Assembly (NCBI GenBank): GCA_031280435.1 | Contig: JAITGS010000034.1 | Span: forward strand, 1-45,507 | Origin: Tannerellaceae bacterium | Lineage (GTDB): Bacteria > Bacteroidota > Bacteroidia > Bacteroidales > Tannerellaceae | Direction: 5' to 3' | Length of the DNA stretch: 45,507 nucleotides | Program-made: the position numbers and the translations under genes | The notes under the pieces: model-generated | Databases searched by the model: none | What the model was told of the DNA's origin: nothing | The model's input: only the letters and a program-made list of their open reading frames with translations | Shown: one piece after another, positions 24,509 to 33,355 of the stretch | Layout: each line of letters opens with the position of its first letter | How positions within the stretch are numbered: the first letter of the stretch is position 1

Positions 24509-26023
24509 TTATCGAAGGAATGGGTTCCCCGACTTGCGGGTTTCCATCACCCATCGAAATGCATTAACGAACAAAAGTTTTTGTGTTGCATCGCTAAATT
24601 CATCGTCGCCGTGGCCCATATTCAGATATATCATTCTGTATTTACGGTTAGTCCACACCACGGGTATGTCGCCCCACATCATTACATCCTTAATACCAAG
24701 CGGATAGTTGTCTCTCGACAGAGTTAAGAGCACATCCACGTCCGGATTTAGCCTGGGCGACGGCTGCCATGCATACCACTCGCTTTCGGGAGCTATAAAC
24801 GACTGCGGCAGATTGCGAGTCACCGGATGGGATGGATAATCGACCTCAAGTTTCACCGGTTGCGGCGGCCAATTATTATAATGGAAAACACCGCCGCCGA
24901 GGAAATCAACAAACCATGGCCAATTTGTATTCTTATCGTTATAAGCCGCCGCATGGAAGCCAAGCCATCCGCCGCCGTTTTCCATATATCTCTGGAAGTT
25001 TTCCCTTTCGACATCCGAGCCCGGTGCATTATTGAGCATAATGACAAGGTCGTAAGCGGAAAGTTTCTCATAAGACAGACTTTTGAAATCCGTTACAACA
25101 TCGAGTTCGAAACCTTTGCCGTAGTTTAAACGACGAAAAAACTCTACGCCCTGAATAGCAAACTTCAGATGCGCTTCTTCAACATGTTCGCTGTAATAAG
25201 CCAGGACGCGAAACCGTGGTTCACGGGCATAGTTGGCAGGATAGCGGTTGCGGGCATCTTCTCCGCCGCCGGCCACCCATTCCATCGCATTATCGAACAT
25301 CAGGCAGAAGTTGTTGACGGAAAAAAGGCCTGCGTCGTGGCCCATTAGGAAATAAATGTTGCGAGCCGGCTTTACGGGGTTTGTCCATACAACCGGGTGG
25401 TCGCCCATTCGGATTTGGCTGGCAGGGCGGTAGCTGTTCTCATCAACGTTTGCCAGCACGCTGACGTTGGGGCGTGGGCTGCGGTCGAATGTATACCATT
25501 CCTCATGTGGCAGGACAAAGGAGTGGTCAACACCTTTCATTACAGGATGATCGCTGCGCTCAATGCGGACGGAGGCATCTGCAAAGCCGGCTATATAATT
25601 ATCGAAGCGTATGCCTCCGAGGAAGGCGGAGAACCAGTGCCACATCCTGTTTCCATCGAATTCACCGAGGAGGGCAGCGTGGTGAAATCCTATCCAGCCG
25701 CCTCTGCCTTCGTCTATATAGCGTTCGAAAGCCTTTTCGGCAAGCTGTCCCCAGCCGTACGGCGGATAATCGAGCTGGATGATAAAGGCGAATTGCGACA
25801 GATATTGGTCGTTAACGATGGATGCGTCATTTATTCTCGTCCAACTCATGCCGACATGCTTAGCGAAGGAATCTACGCGGTGCAGAGCCGCAGCGGTAAA
25901 GCTCTCGTGGCCTCCGCCGGTTTCGGCTATCACGAGAATATTTTTTTTCGACGATTGCATTGTTGCAAAACCAAAAGAGGGAAGGATTACGAGCAATAAT
26001 ATTGCCAACAGTTTTTTAATCAT
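24509..26023 (-). CDS. exported protein with two tandem ThuA domains
   Basis: A 504-residue protein with a signal peptide (about 1-20). It has two copies of the ThuA/trehalose-utilisation-like glutamine-amidotransferase fold: domain 1 about 28-240 (ETGGGHESF, GGWIGFHHAALLGEF, HPVVWTNPVKPARNIYFLMGHD) and domain 2 about 275-495 (GGGWLGFHAAAYND, IPVVWTNRKYRMIYLNMGHGDDEF); quoted motifs are separate blocks. Both domains keep the GF-H-A-A and MGH motifs. Families with this fold are linked to sugar metabolism; the substrate is unknown. It is a single gene on its strand. Confidence 0.85.
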   Translation of the reverse strand: MIKKLLAILLLVILPSFGFATMQSSKKNILVIAETGGGHESFTAAALHRVDSFAKHVGMSWTRINDASIVNDQYLSQFAFIIQLDYPPYGWGQLAEKAFERYIDEGRGGWIGFHHAALLGEFDGNRMWHWFSAFLGGIRFDNYIAGFADASVRIERSDHPVMKGVDHSFVLPHEEWYTFDRSPRPNVSVLANVDENSYRPASQIRMGDHPVVWTNPVKPARNIYFLMGHDAGLFSVNNFCLMFDNAMEWVAGGGEDARNRYPANYAREPRFRVLAYYSEHVEEAHLKFAIQGVEFFRRLNYGKGFELDVVTDFKSLSYEKLSAYDLVIMLNNAPGSDVERENFQRYMENGGGWLGFHAAAYNDKNTNWPWFVDFLGGGVFHYNNWPPQPVKLEVDYPSHPVTRNLPQSFIAPESEWYAWQPSPRLNPDVDVLLTLSRDNYPLGIKDVMMWGDIPVVWTNRKYRMIYLNMGHGDDEFSDATQKLLFVNAFRWVMETRKSGNPFLR

Positions 26024-26414
26024 GGTCGTATTGTATTATATGATTTATATGAAGTAGAAATAGTTAAAATCGTGCAGTGATTTTTTATGCGGCAGATCAG
26101 GGCGAATTTGGCGGACTGACGTATTCATCGCAAACAATCGCAGAGCGCAAAAAACAATTTGAAGGCGGGCCACTGCCGAGACGGCGCAAACTATCTGTGC
26201 GCGACTTCGTGCAATAGAGCTGTCCGGAAAACAATGTTATAAGAAAGTATAGATTCATGCAAGTATAGATTGAAGGGTTATGGTCGCAAATATATATAAT
26301 GTATAGCTTAGAAAAAAGCCTGTTGCTTAGACCAAACATCAGGCAAAGGCTGCATCGAAAGCGCTTTGCGGCTATGCAAATGTCGGGCAATTATTGGCAG
26401 CAGAAGTTACAGGA
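26024..26414. other. intergenic stretch upstream of the pyrophosphatase promoter
   Basis: No gene is called. A minus-strand open frame at 26097-26390 lacks protein features except its end, DEYVSPP, which recurs in changed codons near 30860. Confidence 0.4.
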
Positions 26415-26446
26415 TTTGCATGGAAGGCGGCGTTGGATTAAATTTG
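26415..26446 (+). promoter_or_regulatory. promoter of the membrane pyrophosphatase
   Basis: TTTG (26415-26418), 20-nt spacer and TAAATTTG (26439-26446), an exact TAnnTTTG, lie 34 nt before the start codon. Confidence 0.7.
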
Positions 26447-26480
26447 CGCTCTCTAATAGTCACATTTAAAATATAATATC

Positions 26481-28697
26481 ATGATTTTAAACAATTTAAT
26501 TTTCTGGTTTATTCCATTGGCGTCGATAGTGGCGCTTTTGTTTGCCTTCATCTTCTTTAAGCAGATGATGAAAGAGAGCGAAGGTACGGATCTGATGAAA
26601 CAGATAGCCAAACATGTTCGCGACGGTGCGATGGCGTACTTAACTCAGCAATACAAGGTTGTGCTGATAGTGTTCGCTGTGTTATGCGTATTCTTCATGA
26701 TTTTGGCTTATGGCTTCGGCGTCCAAAACGGATGGGTTCCGGGGGCTTTCTTAACGGGCGGTTTCTTTTCCGGCTTGGCAGGATTTATAGGCATGAAGAC
26801 GGCTACTTATGCGTCGGCCCGTACGGCTAATGCCGCAAGCCGCTCGCTCAACAGCGGATTGAAGGTTGCGTTTCGCGCCGGAGCGGTGATGGGTTTAACG
26901 GTAGTAGGTCTCGGCTTGCTTGATATATCCGTCTGGTTTATAGTTTTAAATATTTTTTATCCTGCAACTCAGGCTCAGAACTTAGTGATAATAACGACCA
27001 CGATGCTGACGTTCGGCATGGGTGCCTCTACTCAGGCGCTTTTTGCTCGTGTGGGCGGAGGTATTTATACGAAAGCGGCCGACGTTGGTGCGGACCTTGT
27101 CGGTAAGGTGGAGGAGAATATTCCCGAAGACGACCCGCGCAATCCGGCTACAATAGCTGACAACGTGGGCGACGTAGCCGGCATGGGCGCGGATCTTTAC
27201 GAGTCGTATTGCGGATCTATACTGGCCACAGCAGCTCTTGGCGCATCGGCCTTCTTCACTAATCCGGAACTTCAGCTTAAGGCCGTATTTGCGCCTATGC
27301 TGATAGCTGCGGTTGGTATTATCCTCTCTATTTTCGGCATATTCATGGTACGCACAAAGGAGGGCGCCAATATGAAGCAGCTTCTGGGAGCCTTGGGCAG
27401 AGGGGTCAATACGAGCTCAATACTGATATCCGTTGCAACATTGGGGATTTTATATCTGCTGGGGATAACGAACTGGTTAGGCCTGTCGTTCTCCGTAATA
27501 AGCGGCTTGGTAGCCGGAGTGATAATCGGCCAGTCCACAGAATACTATACATCACACTCATACAAGCCTACCAGGCGCATATCCGAGAGCGGCGAAACCG
27601 GCCCGGCTACGGTTATCATCTCCGGCATAGGGCTCGGAATGCTATCCACTGCCATTCCGGTACTTACCATAGGGGTAGCTATCATAATGGCATATCTGTG
27701 CGCCATTAATTTCGACATGGCCAATATGATGACAGCGCATAATTTGAGTCTGGGCCTGTACGGTATAGGAATAGCTGCGGTGGGCATGCTGTCTACGCTC
27801 GGCATAACCTTAGCCACAGACGCTTATGGCCCCATAGCCGACAATGCAGGCGGCAACGCCGAAATGTGCCACCTTGACGCGGAAGTTCGTAAGCGCACCG
27901 ACGCGCTCGACGCGCTCGGCAACACTACTGCAGCTACGGGCAAAGGCTTTGCCATAGGTTCGGCCGCCCTCACAGCCCTTGCACTTTTGGCGTCGTATAT
28001 AGAGGAGATAAAAATAGGTCTCGTACGCATTGTTGAGACAGCCGGCGGCGTTGTCAAAGTGGGCGACGAGCTTCTCAACAGGGCTCAGATAGAAAGCGCA
28101 ACGATAGTAGACTTTATGAACTACTATAAAATAAACCTGATGAATCCGAAAGTGCTTGTCGGAGTATTTATAGGCTCAATGATGGCCTTTTTATTCTGCG
28201 GGTTGACCATGAACGCAGTTGGCCGTGCCGCTCAGAGCATGGTAGCCGAGGTTCGTCGGCAGTTCCGTGAGATAAAGGGGATTATGACGGGCGAAGGCAC
28301 TCCCGATTATGCCCGTTGCGTAGCTATTTCCACCAAAGGAGCTCAGCGCGAGATGCTGTTGCCGTCTATTTTAGCCATCTTGGCTCCTATATTAACAGGG
28401 CTGGTATTTGGCGTATCCGGAGTGATGGGACTTCTGGTAGGAGGATTAGGCGCCGGCTTCGTACTTGCGGTATTCATGGCCAATGCAGGCGGAGCATGGG
28501 ATAATGCAAAGAAATATGTTGAAGAAGGAAATTTTGGCGGCAAAGGCTCTACGGTTCACAAAGCCACAGTTGTTGGCGATACCGTTGGCGATCCGTTCAA
28601 AGACACATCAGGCCCCAGCCTCAACATACTGATCAAGCTGATGAGTATGGTTTCAATTGTGATGGCAGGACTAACCGTTGCCTGGAGCTTATTTTAG
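26481..28697 (+). CDS. hppA: membrane-bound, probably K+-dependent, ion-pumping pyrophosphatase
   Basis: A 738-residue integral membrane protein with about 16 membrane helices that couples PPi hydrolysis to ion transport. The catalytic segment [22 protein letters not shown] starts near residue 200 (key motif [11 protein letters not shown]), followed by [21 protein letters not shown] (key motif DNVGD). The diagnostic site [10 protein letters not shown] has alanine at A484; in this family alanine there marks K+-dependent enzymes and lysine the K+-independent ones. Several K+-dependent Bacteroides enzymes pump Na+ or both Na+ and H+, so the ion is not settled by sequence. It is monocistronic with its own promoter and terminator. 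Confidence 0.95.
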   Translation: MILNNLIFWFIPLASIVALLFAFIFFKQMMKESEGTDLMKQIAKHVRDGAMAYLTQQYKVVLIVFAVLCVFFMILAYGFGVQNGWVPGAFLTGGFFSGLAGFIGMKTATYASARTANAASRSLNSGLKVAFRAGAVMGLTVVGLGLLDISVWFIVLNIFYPATQAQNLVIITTTMLTFGMGASTQALFARVGGGIYTKAADVGADLVGKVEENIPEDDPRNPATIADNVGDVAGMGADLYESYCGSILATAALGASAFFTNPELQLKAVFAPMLIAAVGIILSIFGIFMVRTKEGANMKQLLGALGRGVNTSSILISVATLGILYLLGITNWLGLSFSVISGLVAGVIIGQSTEYYTSHSYKPTRRISESGETGPATVIISGIGLGMLSTAIPVLTIGVAIIMAYLCAINFDMANMMTAHNLSLGLYGIGIAAVGMLSTLGITLATDAYGPIADNAGGNAEMCHLDAEVRKRTDALDALGNTTAATGKGFAIGSAALTALALLASYIEEIKIGLVRIVETAGGVVKVGDELLNRAQIESATIVDFMNYYKINLMNPKVLVGVFIGSMMAFLFCGLTMNAVGRAAQSMVAEVRRQFREIKGIMTGEGTPDYARCVAISTKGAQREMLLPSILAILAPILTGLVFGVSGVMGLLVGGLGAGFVLAVFMANAGGAWDNAKKYVEEGNFGGKGSTVHKATVVGDTVGDPFKDTSGPSLNILIKLMSMVSIVMAGLTVAWSLF

Positions 28698-28725
28698 TTA
28701 AGGATTACATTTAAGTCTTAAGTCC

Positions 28726-28760
28726 GGGGCTGTACTTTAGCAAGTACAGCCCCAATTTTT
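28726..28760 (+). terminator. intrinsic terminator after hppA
   Basis: Perfect 12-bp arms GGGGCTGTACTT (28726-28737) and AAGTACAGCCCC (28742-28753), 4-nt loop, then AATTTTT. Confidence 0.92.
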
Positions 28761-28861
28761 ATGCTGATATTAAGTGCTATCAACCGAGGGGAAGATTCGT
28801 CCGAGGGTGCTATAATTGTAAGGAATATCGGTTGCAGGTTAGAATCTGAAAAAAATATCAG

Positions 28862-28890
28862 TTGACGGAAACAAAAAAAACGTACCTTTG
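28862..28890 (+). promoter_or_regulatory. rpsA promoter
   Basis: TTG (28862-28864), 18-nt spacer and TACCTTTG (28883-28890), an exact Bacteroidetes -7 box. The leader to the start codon at 28967 is about 70 nt, long enough for autogenous control, though no specific structure is claimed. Confidence 0.75.
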
Positions 28891-28966
28891 CGCGCGTTAG
28901 AGATAACGACAAATATAATGTCTGATTTAATAATTAAAAATTAACGTAGTAGTAACAATTTAAAGA

Positions 28967-30748
28967 ATGAAAAGTTTAAACGACATCCTGCCCGTAGAAG
29001 ACTTTAATTGGGAATCTTATGAGCAAGGAGAATCCTATGGAGACGTTTCCAGGGAAGATCTCACAAAAACGTACGACGAAACTCTGAACACCGTTAAAGA
29101 CAGAGAAGTAGTCATGGGCACCGTAACCTCCATGAACAAGCGCGAAGTGGTGGTCAATATCGGCTTTAAGTCCGACGGCGTAGTGCCGATGTCGGAGTTT
29201 AGGTATAATACCGAGCTGAAAGTGGGCGATCAGGTGGAGGTATACATCGAAAGCCAGGAAGACAAGAAAGGCCAGCTGCTGTTATCGCACAAGAAAGCTT
29301 GCGCCACACGCTCCTGGGATCGCATAAACGAAGCTCTCACCAAAGATGAAGTGATCAAAGGCTTCATAAAATGCCGTACGAAAGGCGGTATGATAGTCGA
29401 TATTTTCGGCATCGAAGCATTTTTGCCCGGTTCTCAGATTGATGTGAAGCCAATCCGCGATTACGACATGTTTGTAAACAAAACCATGGAGTTCAAGATT
29501 GTGAAGATCAATCAGGACTACAAGAACGTAGTTGTATCCCACAAGGCACTGATAGAGGCCGAGCTCGAACAACAGAAGCGCGAAATTATCTCGAGGCTTG
29601 AGAAAGGACAGATCTTGGAAGGCACCGTCAAGAATATCACTTCGTACGGCGTCTTTATTGATCTCGGAGGCGTTGACGGCTTGATTCACATAACCGATTT
29701 GTCGTGGGGCAGAGTTTCGCATCCTGAGGAGATCGTACAGCTCGACCAGAAGATTAACGTTGTAATCCTCGACTTCGACGACGAGAAGAAGCGCATCGCG
29801 CTCGGACTGAAGCAGCTCACGGCACATCCGTGGGATGCCCTCGACCATACGCTGAAAATAGGCGATCACGTTCACGGCAAAGTTGTTGTAATGGCCGACT
29901 ACGGTGCATTCATTGAAATAGCTCCGGGAGTAGAAGGCCTGATTCACGTATCCGAAATGTCTTGGACTCAGCACCTGCGCAGCGCCCAGGATTTCCTCAA
30001 AGTAGGCGAGGAGATAGAAGCCGTAGTGCTGACACTCGACCGCGACGAACGCAAAATGTCGCTCGGCATCAAGCAGCTCAAGCCCGACCCGTGGGAAGAC
30101 ATAGAAGTGCGCTTCCCCATAGGCTCGAAACACACCGCAAGAGTTCGCAACTTCACCAACTTCGGCGTATTCGTAGAGATAGAAGAAGGCGTAGACGGCT
30201 TGATACACATCTCAGACCTGTCGTGGACAAAGAAAATCAAGCATCCCAACGAGTTTACTCAAATAGGCGCCAACATAGAGGTTCAGGTTCTTGAAATCGA
30301 CAAAGACAACCGTCGCCTGAGTTTGGGTCACAAGCAGTTGGAGGATAATCCCTGGGATGTATTCGAAACCATATTTGCAATCGGCACCGTTCATGAAGGC
30401 ACCATAATCGAAGCTTTCGACAAAGGCGCCGTCGTTGCTCTGCCCTACGATGTTGAAGGCTTTGCCACTCCCAAGCACCTGATAAAGGAAGACGGATCGC
30501 AGGCAATGCTCAACGACAAGCTGCAGTTCAAGGTCATAGAGTTCAACAAGGAAAGCAAGCGCATAATTTTGTCGCACAGCCGTATTCACGAAGACGAGCA
30601 AAAGAATCGCAAGGATAACTACTCCGAACGAAGAGGCCGCCGTCCCAAGAAAGAAGACGCTTCCATAAGCACGACGCCTATGGAAAAAACGACCCTGGGC
30701 GACATCGAAGAGCTTGCAGCGCTCAAAGAAAAACTATCAGGACAATAG
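28967..30748 (+). CDS. rpsA: 30S ribosomal protein S1
   Basis: A 593-residue RNA-binding ribosomal protein with six S1 (OB-fold) domains at about 48-115, 130-200, 215-285, 300-370, 385-455 and 470-540. Domains 3-5 show the strongest consensus (YGVFIDLGGVDGLIHITDLSW, split here to GVFIDLGG and GLIHITDLSW). The tail after 545 is basic and charged (RRGRRPKKE). It recruits mRNA to the 30S subunit, which matters little for Shine-Dalgarno pairing in Bacteroidetes. It has its own promoter and terminator. Long minus-strand open frames here are shadows. Confidence 0.95.
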   Translation: MKSLNDILPVEDFNWESYEQGESYGDVSREDLTKTYDETLNTVKDREVVMGTVTSMNKREVVVNIGFKSDGVVPMSEFRYNTELKVGDQVEVYIESQEDKKGQLLLSHKKACATRSWDRINEALTKDEVIKGFIKCRTKGGMIVDIFGIEAFLPGSQIDVKPIRDYDMFVNKTMEFKIVKINQDYKNVVVSHKALIEAELEQQKREIISRLEKGQILEGTVKNITSYGVFIDLGGVDGLIHITDLSWGRVSHPEEIVQLDQKINVVILDFDDEKKRIALGLKQLTAHPWDALDHTLKIGDHVHGKVVVMADYGAFIEIAPGVEGLIHVSEMSWTQHLRSAQDFLKVGEEIEAVVLTLDRDERKMSLGIKQLKPDPWEDIEVRFPIGSKHTARVRNFTNFGVFVEIEEGVDGLIHISDLSWTKKIKHPNEFTQIGANIEVQVLEIDKDNRRLSLGHKQLEDNPWDVFETIFAIGTVHEGTIIEAFDKGAVVALPYDVEGFATPKHLIKEDGSQAMLNDKLQFKVIEFNKESKRIILSHSRIHEDEQKNRKDNYSERRGRRPKKEDASISTTPMEKTTLGDIEELAALKEKLSGQ

Positions 30749-30782
30749 ACCCCGGATTATTTTTTTAGATAAATAGAGCTGA

Positions 30783-30820
30783 GACCTCCTGCCGTATAAA
30801 ATCGGCGGAGGTCTTTTTTT
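30783..30820 (+). terminator. intrinsic terminator after rpsA
   Basis: Arms GACCTCC and GGAGGTC, extended by GCCG/CGGC with one bulge, followed by seven T residues, 35 nt after the stop codon. Confidence 0.88.
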
Positions 30821-31140
30821 GGGTTTTGCCGTAAGGAAGCGTATAGCTCAAATCAGCTGCGGAGGACGCACATATTCATCTGAAACCGGGAAAACAGCAC
30901 AAGGCCGGTTGCTCTCCTAAAAAAACCGCAAAAACTATTGTCCATCCCAGACATTCGTTATATTCGCAGGCAAACAAAATTTTATCAGATACCATGAACA
31001 GCTTTTGCACGACACTGAAATATGAAATGACCACTTCCGGCTCCCCGGAGGCATCTCGTTATAATCTTCTCCCGACAGTTTGTTCACACTATACTTCAGC
31101 CTTACGGATGAGTCCGCAAGGCCATCTTTCACCTTTCCGA
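30821..31140. other. non-coding stretch before array E
   Basis: No gene is supported. Near 30851-30886 the minus strand encodes a short run ending SDEYVRPPQLI-stop, matching the DEYVxPP end found near 26110; an in-frame TAG lies just upstream of it. Confidence 0.35.
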
Positions 31141-31440
31141 CAGGGTTTCTTTACAACCCCCTTTGGGGGATCCGCCAGCCGATTTCGATTGAAGCTTTCC
31201 ACCTTGGGGGATCCGCCAGCCGGAATCGGCGCAAGCTTTCCCCTTTGGGGGATTCGTCAGCCGATTTCGATTGAAGCTTTCCCCTTTGGGGGATTCGTCA
31301 GCCGATTTCGATTGAAGCTTTCCCCTTTGGGGGATCCGCCAGCCGATTTCGATTGAAGCTTTCCCCTTTGGGGGATTCGTCAGCCGGAATCGGCGCAAGC
31401 TTTCCCCTTTGGGGGATCCGCCAACCGGAGGCCATTTCAC
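31141..31440. repeat. tandem repeat array E, 41-bp unit, 7 copies
   Basis: The G-run after CTTT starts at 31165, 31206, 31247, 31288, 31329, 31370 and 31411, exactly 41 bp apart. Each unit has CCCC-TTT-GGGG (one copy CCTTGGGG), GGATCCGCC or GGATTCGTC, and either GCCGATTTCGATTG or the palindrome-bearing GCCGGAATCGGCG, then AAGCTTT. Two sub-types are thus interleaved. The 41-bp step breaks any reading frame. The array ends about 10 bp before a gene fragment at 31450. Confidence 0.92.
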
Positions 31441-31449
31441 TGCCCTTGA

Positions 31450-31557
31450 ATGTGGAATATCCTACCAATCACCACTTGGCAAGCCATTGAAGGAATTACA
31501 GCCGGATTAAACGAAGAGTCCAATCCGGTTCTGATGCTGATGAAGCACAAGAAATAA
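31450..31557 (+). pseudogene. C-terminal gene remnant ending NPVLMLMKHKK
   Basis: An open frame of 35 codons that looks like the last part of a larger protein (TWQAIEGITAGLNEESN, then NPVLMLMKHKK). The ending resembles 6-bladed beta-propeller proteins of Bacteroidales, an assignment from memory and not secure. There is no body of the gene upstream: array E occupies that place. Confidence 0.4.
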
Positions 31558-31589
31558 AACAGGCTCCGGTTATTCGGACAGCGCCATTA

Positions 31590-31632
31590 TAAAAGAAGAG
31601 CCGCCGGAAGGCTTGTGACGTCTCCGGCGGCT
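31590..31632 (-). terminator. hairpin terminator after the small minus-strand ORF
   Basis: Perfect 10-bp arms AGCCGCCGGA (31599-31608) and TCCGGCGGCT (31623-31632). On the minus strand the stem is followed by CTTCTTTTAT. It may also stop plus-strand transcripts. Confidence 0.6.
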
Positions 31633-31647
31633 TGCCCGATATCCGGT

Positions 31648-31728
31648 TCAAAGAGGGGATAGCGGCGGCCGTGCTCGCTGTTTCGGAGCAGTGCCATCTC
31701 TTTTTTTTGTAATGTCGATTGTCTTCAT
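31648..31728 (-). CDS. possible 26-residue basic peptide
   Basis: A short frame starting MKTIDITKKRDGTAP and ending PPLSPL, rich in K and R. It is preceded by an AT-rich leader and followed 15 nt later by a hairpin terminator, which is why it is noted. It resembles leader-like peptides in form only. No promoter box is clear. Confidence 0.28.
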   Translation of the reverse strand: MKTIDITKKRDGTAPKQRARPPLSPL

Positions 31729-31779
31729 GTTGATTGGTATTATTTATTAGTATAGTGGCTTTATAGACAAATCATATAC

Positions 31780-32100
31780 TCCTTTTCCGTCGAGGAGGCT
31801 TCAAAAATTTTTTTTGGCGGTTTTTTTTCGTCGAGGAGGCTCCAAAAATTTTTTCCGGAGGCTCCTTTTCCGTTGAGGAGGCTCCAAATTTTTTTTTAGA
31901 GGCTCCTTTTCCATCGAGGAGGCTCCAAATTTTTTTTTTGGAGGCTCCTTTTCCGTCGAGGAGGCTCCAAATTTTTTTTTGGAGGCTCCTTTTCCGTCGA
32001 GGAGGCCCCAAAAATTTTTTTTGGAGGCTCCTCGATGAAAAAGGAGGTGCCAAATTTTTTTTCCGGAGGCTCCTTCTTCGTGCAGGAGGTGCTCATTTGT
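31780..32100. repeat. tandem repeat array F, alternating 41/42-bp unit, 8 copies
   Basis: GGAGG of the unit recurs at 31794, 31835, 31877, 31918, 31960, 32001, 32043 and 32085 (spacings 41, 42, 41, 42, 41, 42, 42). Each unit has GAGGAGGCTCC (dyad GGAG-G-CTCC), AAA, a run of 6-10 T, a second GGAGGCTCC and CTTTTCCGTC. Long T-runs vary in length, which explains the one-base change in spacing. Confidence 0.92.
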
Positions 32101-32102
32101 CG

Positions 32103-32338
32103 ACATTCCTGCCGCTGCCGCCTGAGTATCCGTCCGAAATGCAAAAAAATAGCCCTCCGAGACTTGTCCGAAAGGGCTGCAATATGATATTTGGGAAGCA
32201 GAAAGGGGCTGCTTACGCAATCATAGGCAAAATGCAAATATAGGGGGGCGAACTCTAAGGTTTCACTGCCGAATGTTCGGCAACGATACCTTATATTGAT
32301 TGTGGCGACCTTTCCTTCAAATCTCAACTCTCAATGCT
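32103..32338. other. intergenic stretch upstream of pfkA
   Basis: No gene. An imperfect hairpin at 32257-32294 pairs TAAGGT/ACCTTA on the outside and GCCGAA/TTCGGC at the tip. Confidence 0.4.
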
Positions 32339-32346
32339 TATCTTTG
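32339..32346 (+). promoter_or_regulatory. -7 box TATCTTTG of the pfkA operon
   Basis: Exact TAnnTTTG, 28 nt before the pfkA ATG at 32375; supports that start over the upstream in-frame codons. Confidence 0.65.
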
Positions 32347-32374
32347 CAGAGATAAAAACAATAATAAGGTATAT

Positions 32375-33355
32375 ATGTCTTCTATTAAATGCATAGGAAT
32401 TTTGACTTCCGGAGGTGATGCGCCCGGAATGAATGCCGCTATCAGGGCGGTGACTCGCTCGGCCATCTATAACGGAATGGAGGTGAAAGGAATTTACCGC
32501 GGCTATAAGGGCTTAATAACAGGCGAGATCGTTGAGTTCAAAACTCAGAACGTGAGCAACATCATCCAGCGCGGCGGTACAATACTGAAAACAGCCAGGT
32601 GCATGGAGTTCAAAACGCCGGAAGGCCGCAAACAGGCCTACGATAATCTGCTTAAAGAAAAAATAGACGCGCTGGTGACTATCGGCGGCGACGGCACCCT
32701 TAGCGGCGCCCGCATCTTCGCCCAGGAATTTAACGTGCCGGTGGTGGGACTGCCCGGAACGATAGACAACGACCTCTTCGGCACCGATGTGACGATTGGC
32801 TACGACACGGCTCTGAACACAATCATGGAGTGCGTCGATAAGATTCGCGACACTGCTTCCTCGCACGAGCGCCTCTTCTTCATCGAGGTGATGGGGCGCG
32901 ACGCCGGCTTCCTTGCCCTGAACGGGGCGCTTGCTTCGGGAGCGGAGGCTGCCATCATTCCCGAAATATCGGTGGAAAAAGACCAGCTGTCGGAGATGAT
33001 TGAGCAGGGGCTTCGCAAATCCAAAAACAGCAGCATAGTGCTCGTGGCCGAAAGCGAAGTAACAGGCGGAGCAATAGGCGTGGCCGAAAGGGTGAAGAAG
33101 GAGTATCCGCACTTCGACGTTCGCGTAACCATACTCGGGCACCTCCAGCGCGGCGGCTCCCCCTCGGCCCAGGACAGGATAATGGCAACCCGCATGGGCG
33201 CCGCCGCTATCGACGCCCTGATGGAAGACCAGCGCAACGTGATGATAGGCATACAGAACGAGCAGATTGTTTATGTTCCCTTCTCCAAAGCCATACGGAA
33301 CGAGAAGCCTATCAATCGCGACTTGCTGAATGTTCTACGAATCACATCCATTTAA
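32375..33355 (+). CDS. pfkA: ATP-dependent 6-phosphofructokinase
   Basis: Phosphorylates fructose 6-phosphate, the committing step of glycolysis. The 326-residue protein has the ATP loop [17 protein letters not shown] at the N-terminus, GGDGTLSGA, the catalytic [20 protein letters not shown] and a C-terminal [13 protein letters not shown]. The glycine after GGDG indicates an ATP rather than PPi enzyme. The frame is open to 32300, but MSSIKCIGI at 32375 fits both family start and promoter. It leads an apparent operon with iron-type transport genes. Confidence 0.95.
   Translation: MSSIKCIGILTSGGDAPGMNAAIRAVTRSAIYNGMEVKGIYRGYKGLITGEIVEFKTQNVSNIIQRGGTILKTARCMEFKTPEGRKQAYDNLLKEKIDALVTIGGDGTLSGARIFAQEFNVPVVGLPGTIDNDLFGTDVTIGYDTALNTIMECVDKIRDTASSHERLFFIEVMGRDAGFLALNGALASGAEAAIIPEISVEKDQLSEMIEQGLRKSKNSSIVLVAESEVTGGAIGVAERVKKEYPHFDVRVTILGHLQRGGSPSAQDRIMATRMGAAAIDALMEDQRNVMIGIQNEQIVYVPFSKAIRNEKPINRDLLNVLRITSI

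Noticed and set aside
26097-26390. 97-codon minus-strand frame
   Set aside because: No protein features other than its last residues; kept only as part of the DEYVxPP observation.
30935-31132. 65-codon minus-strand frame before array E
   Set aside because: No motif, promoter or conserved start; likely chance.
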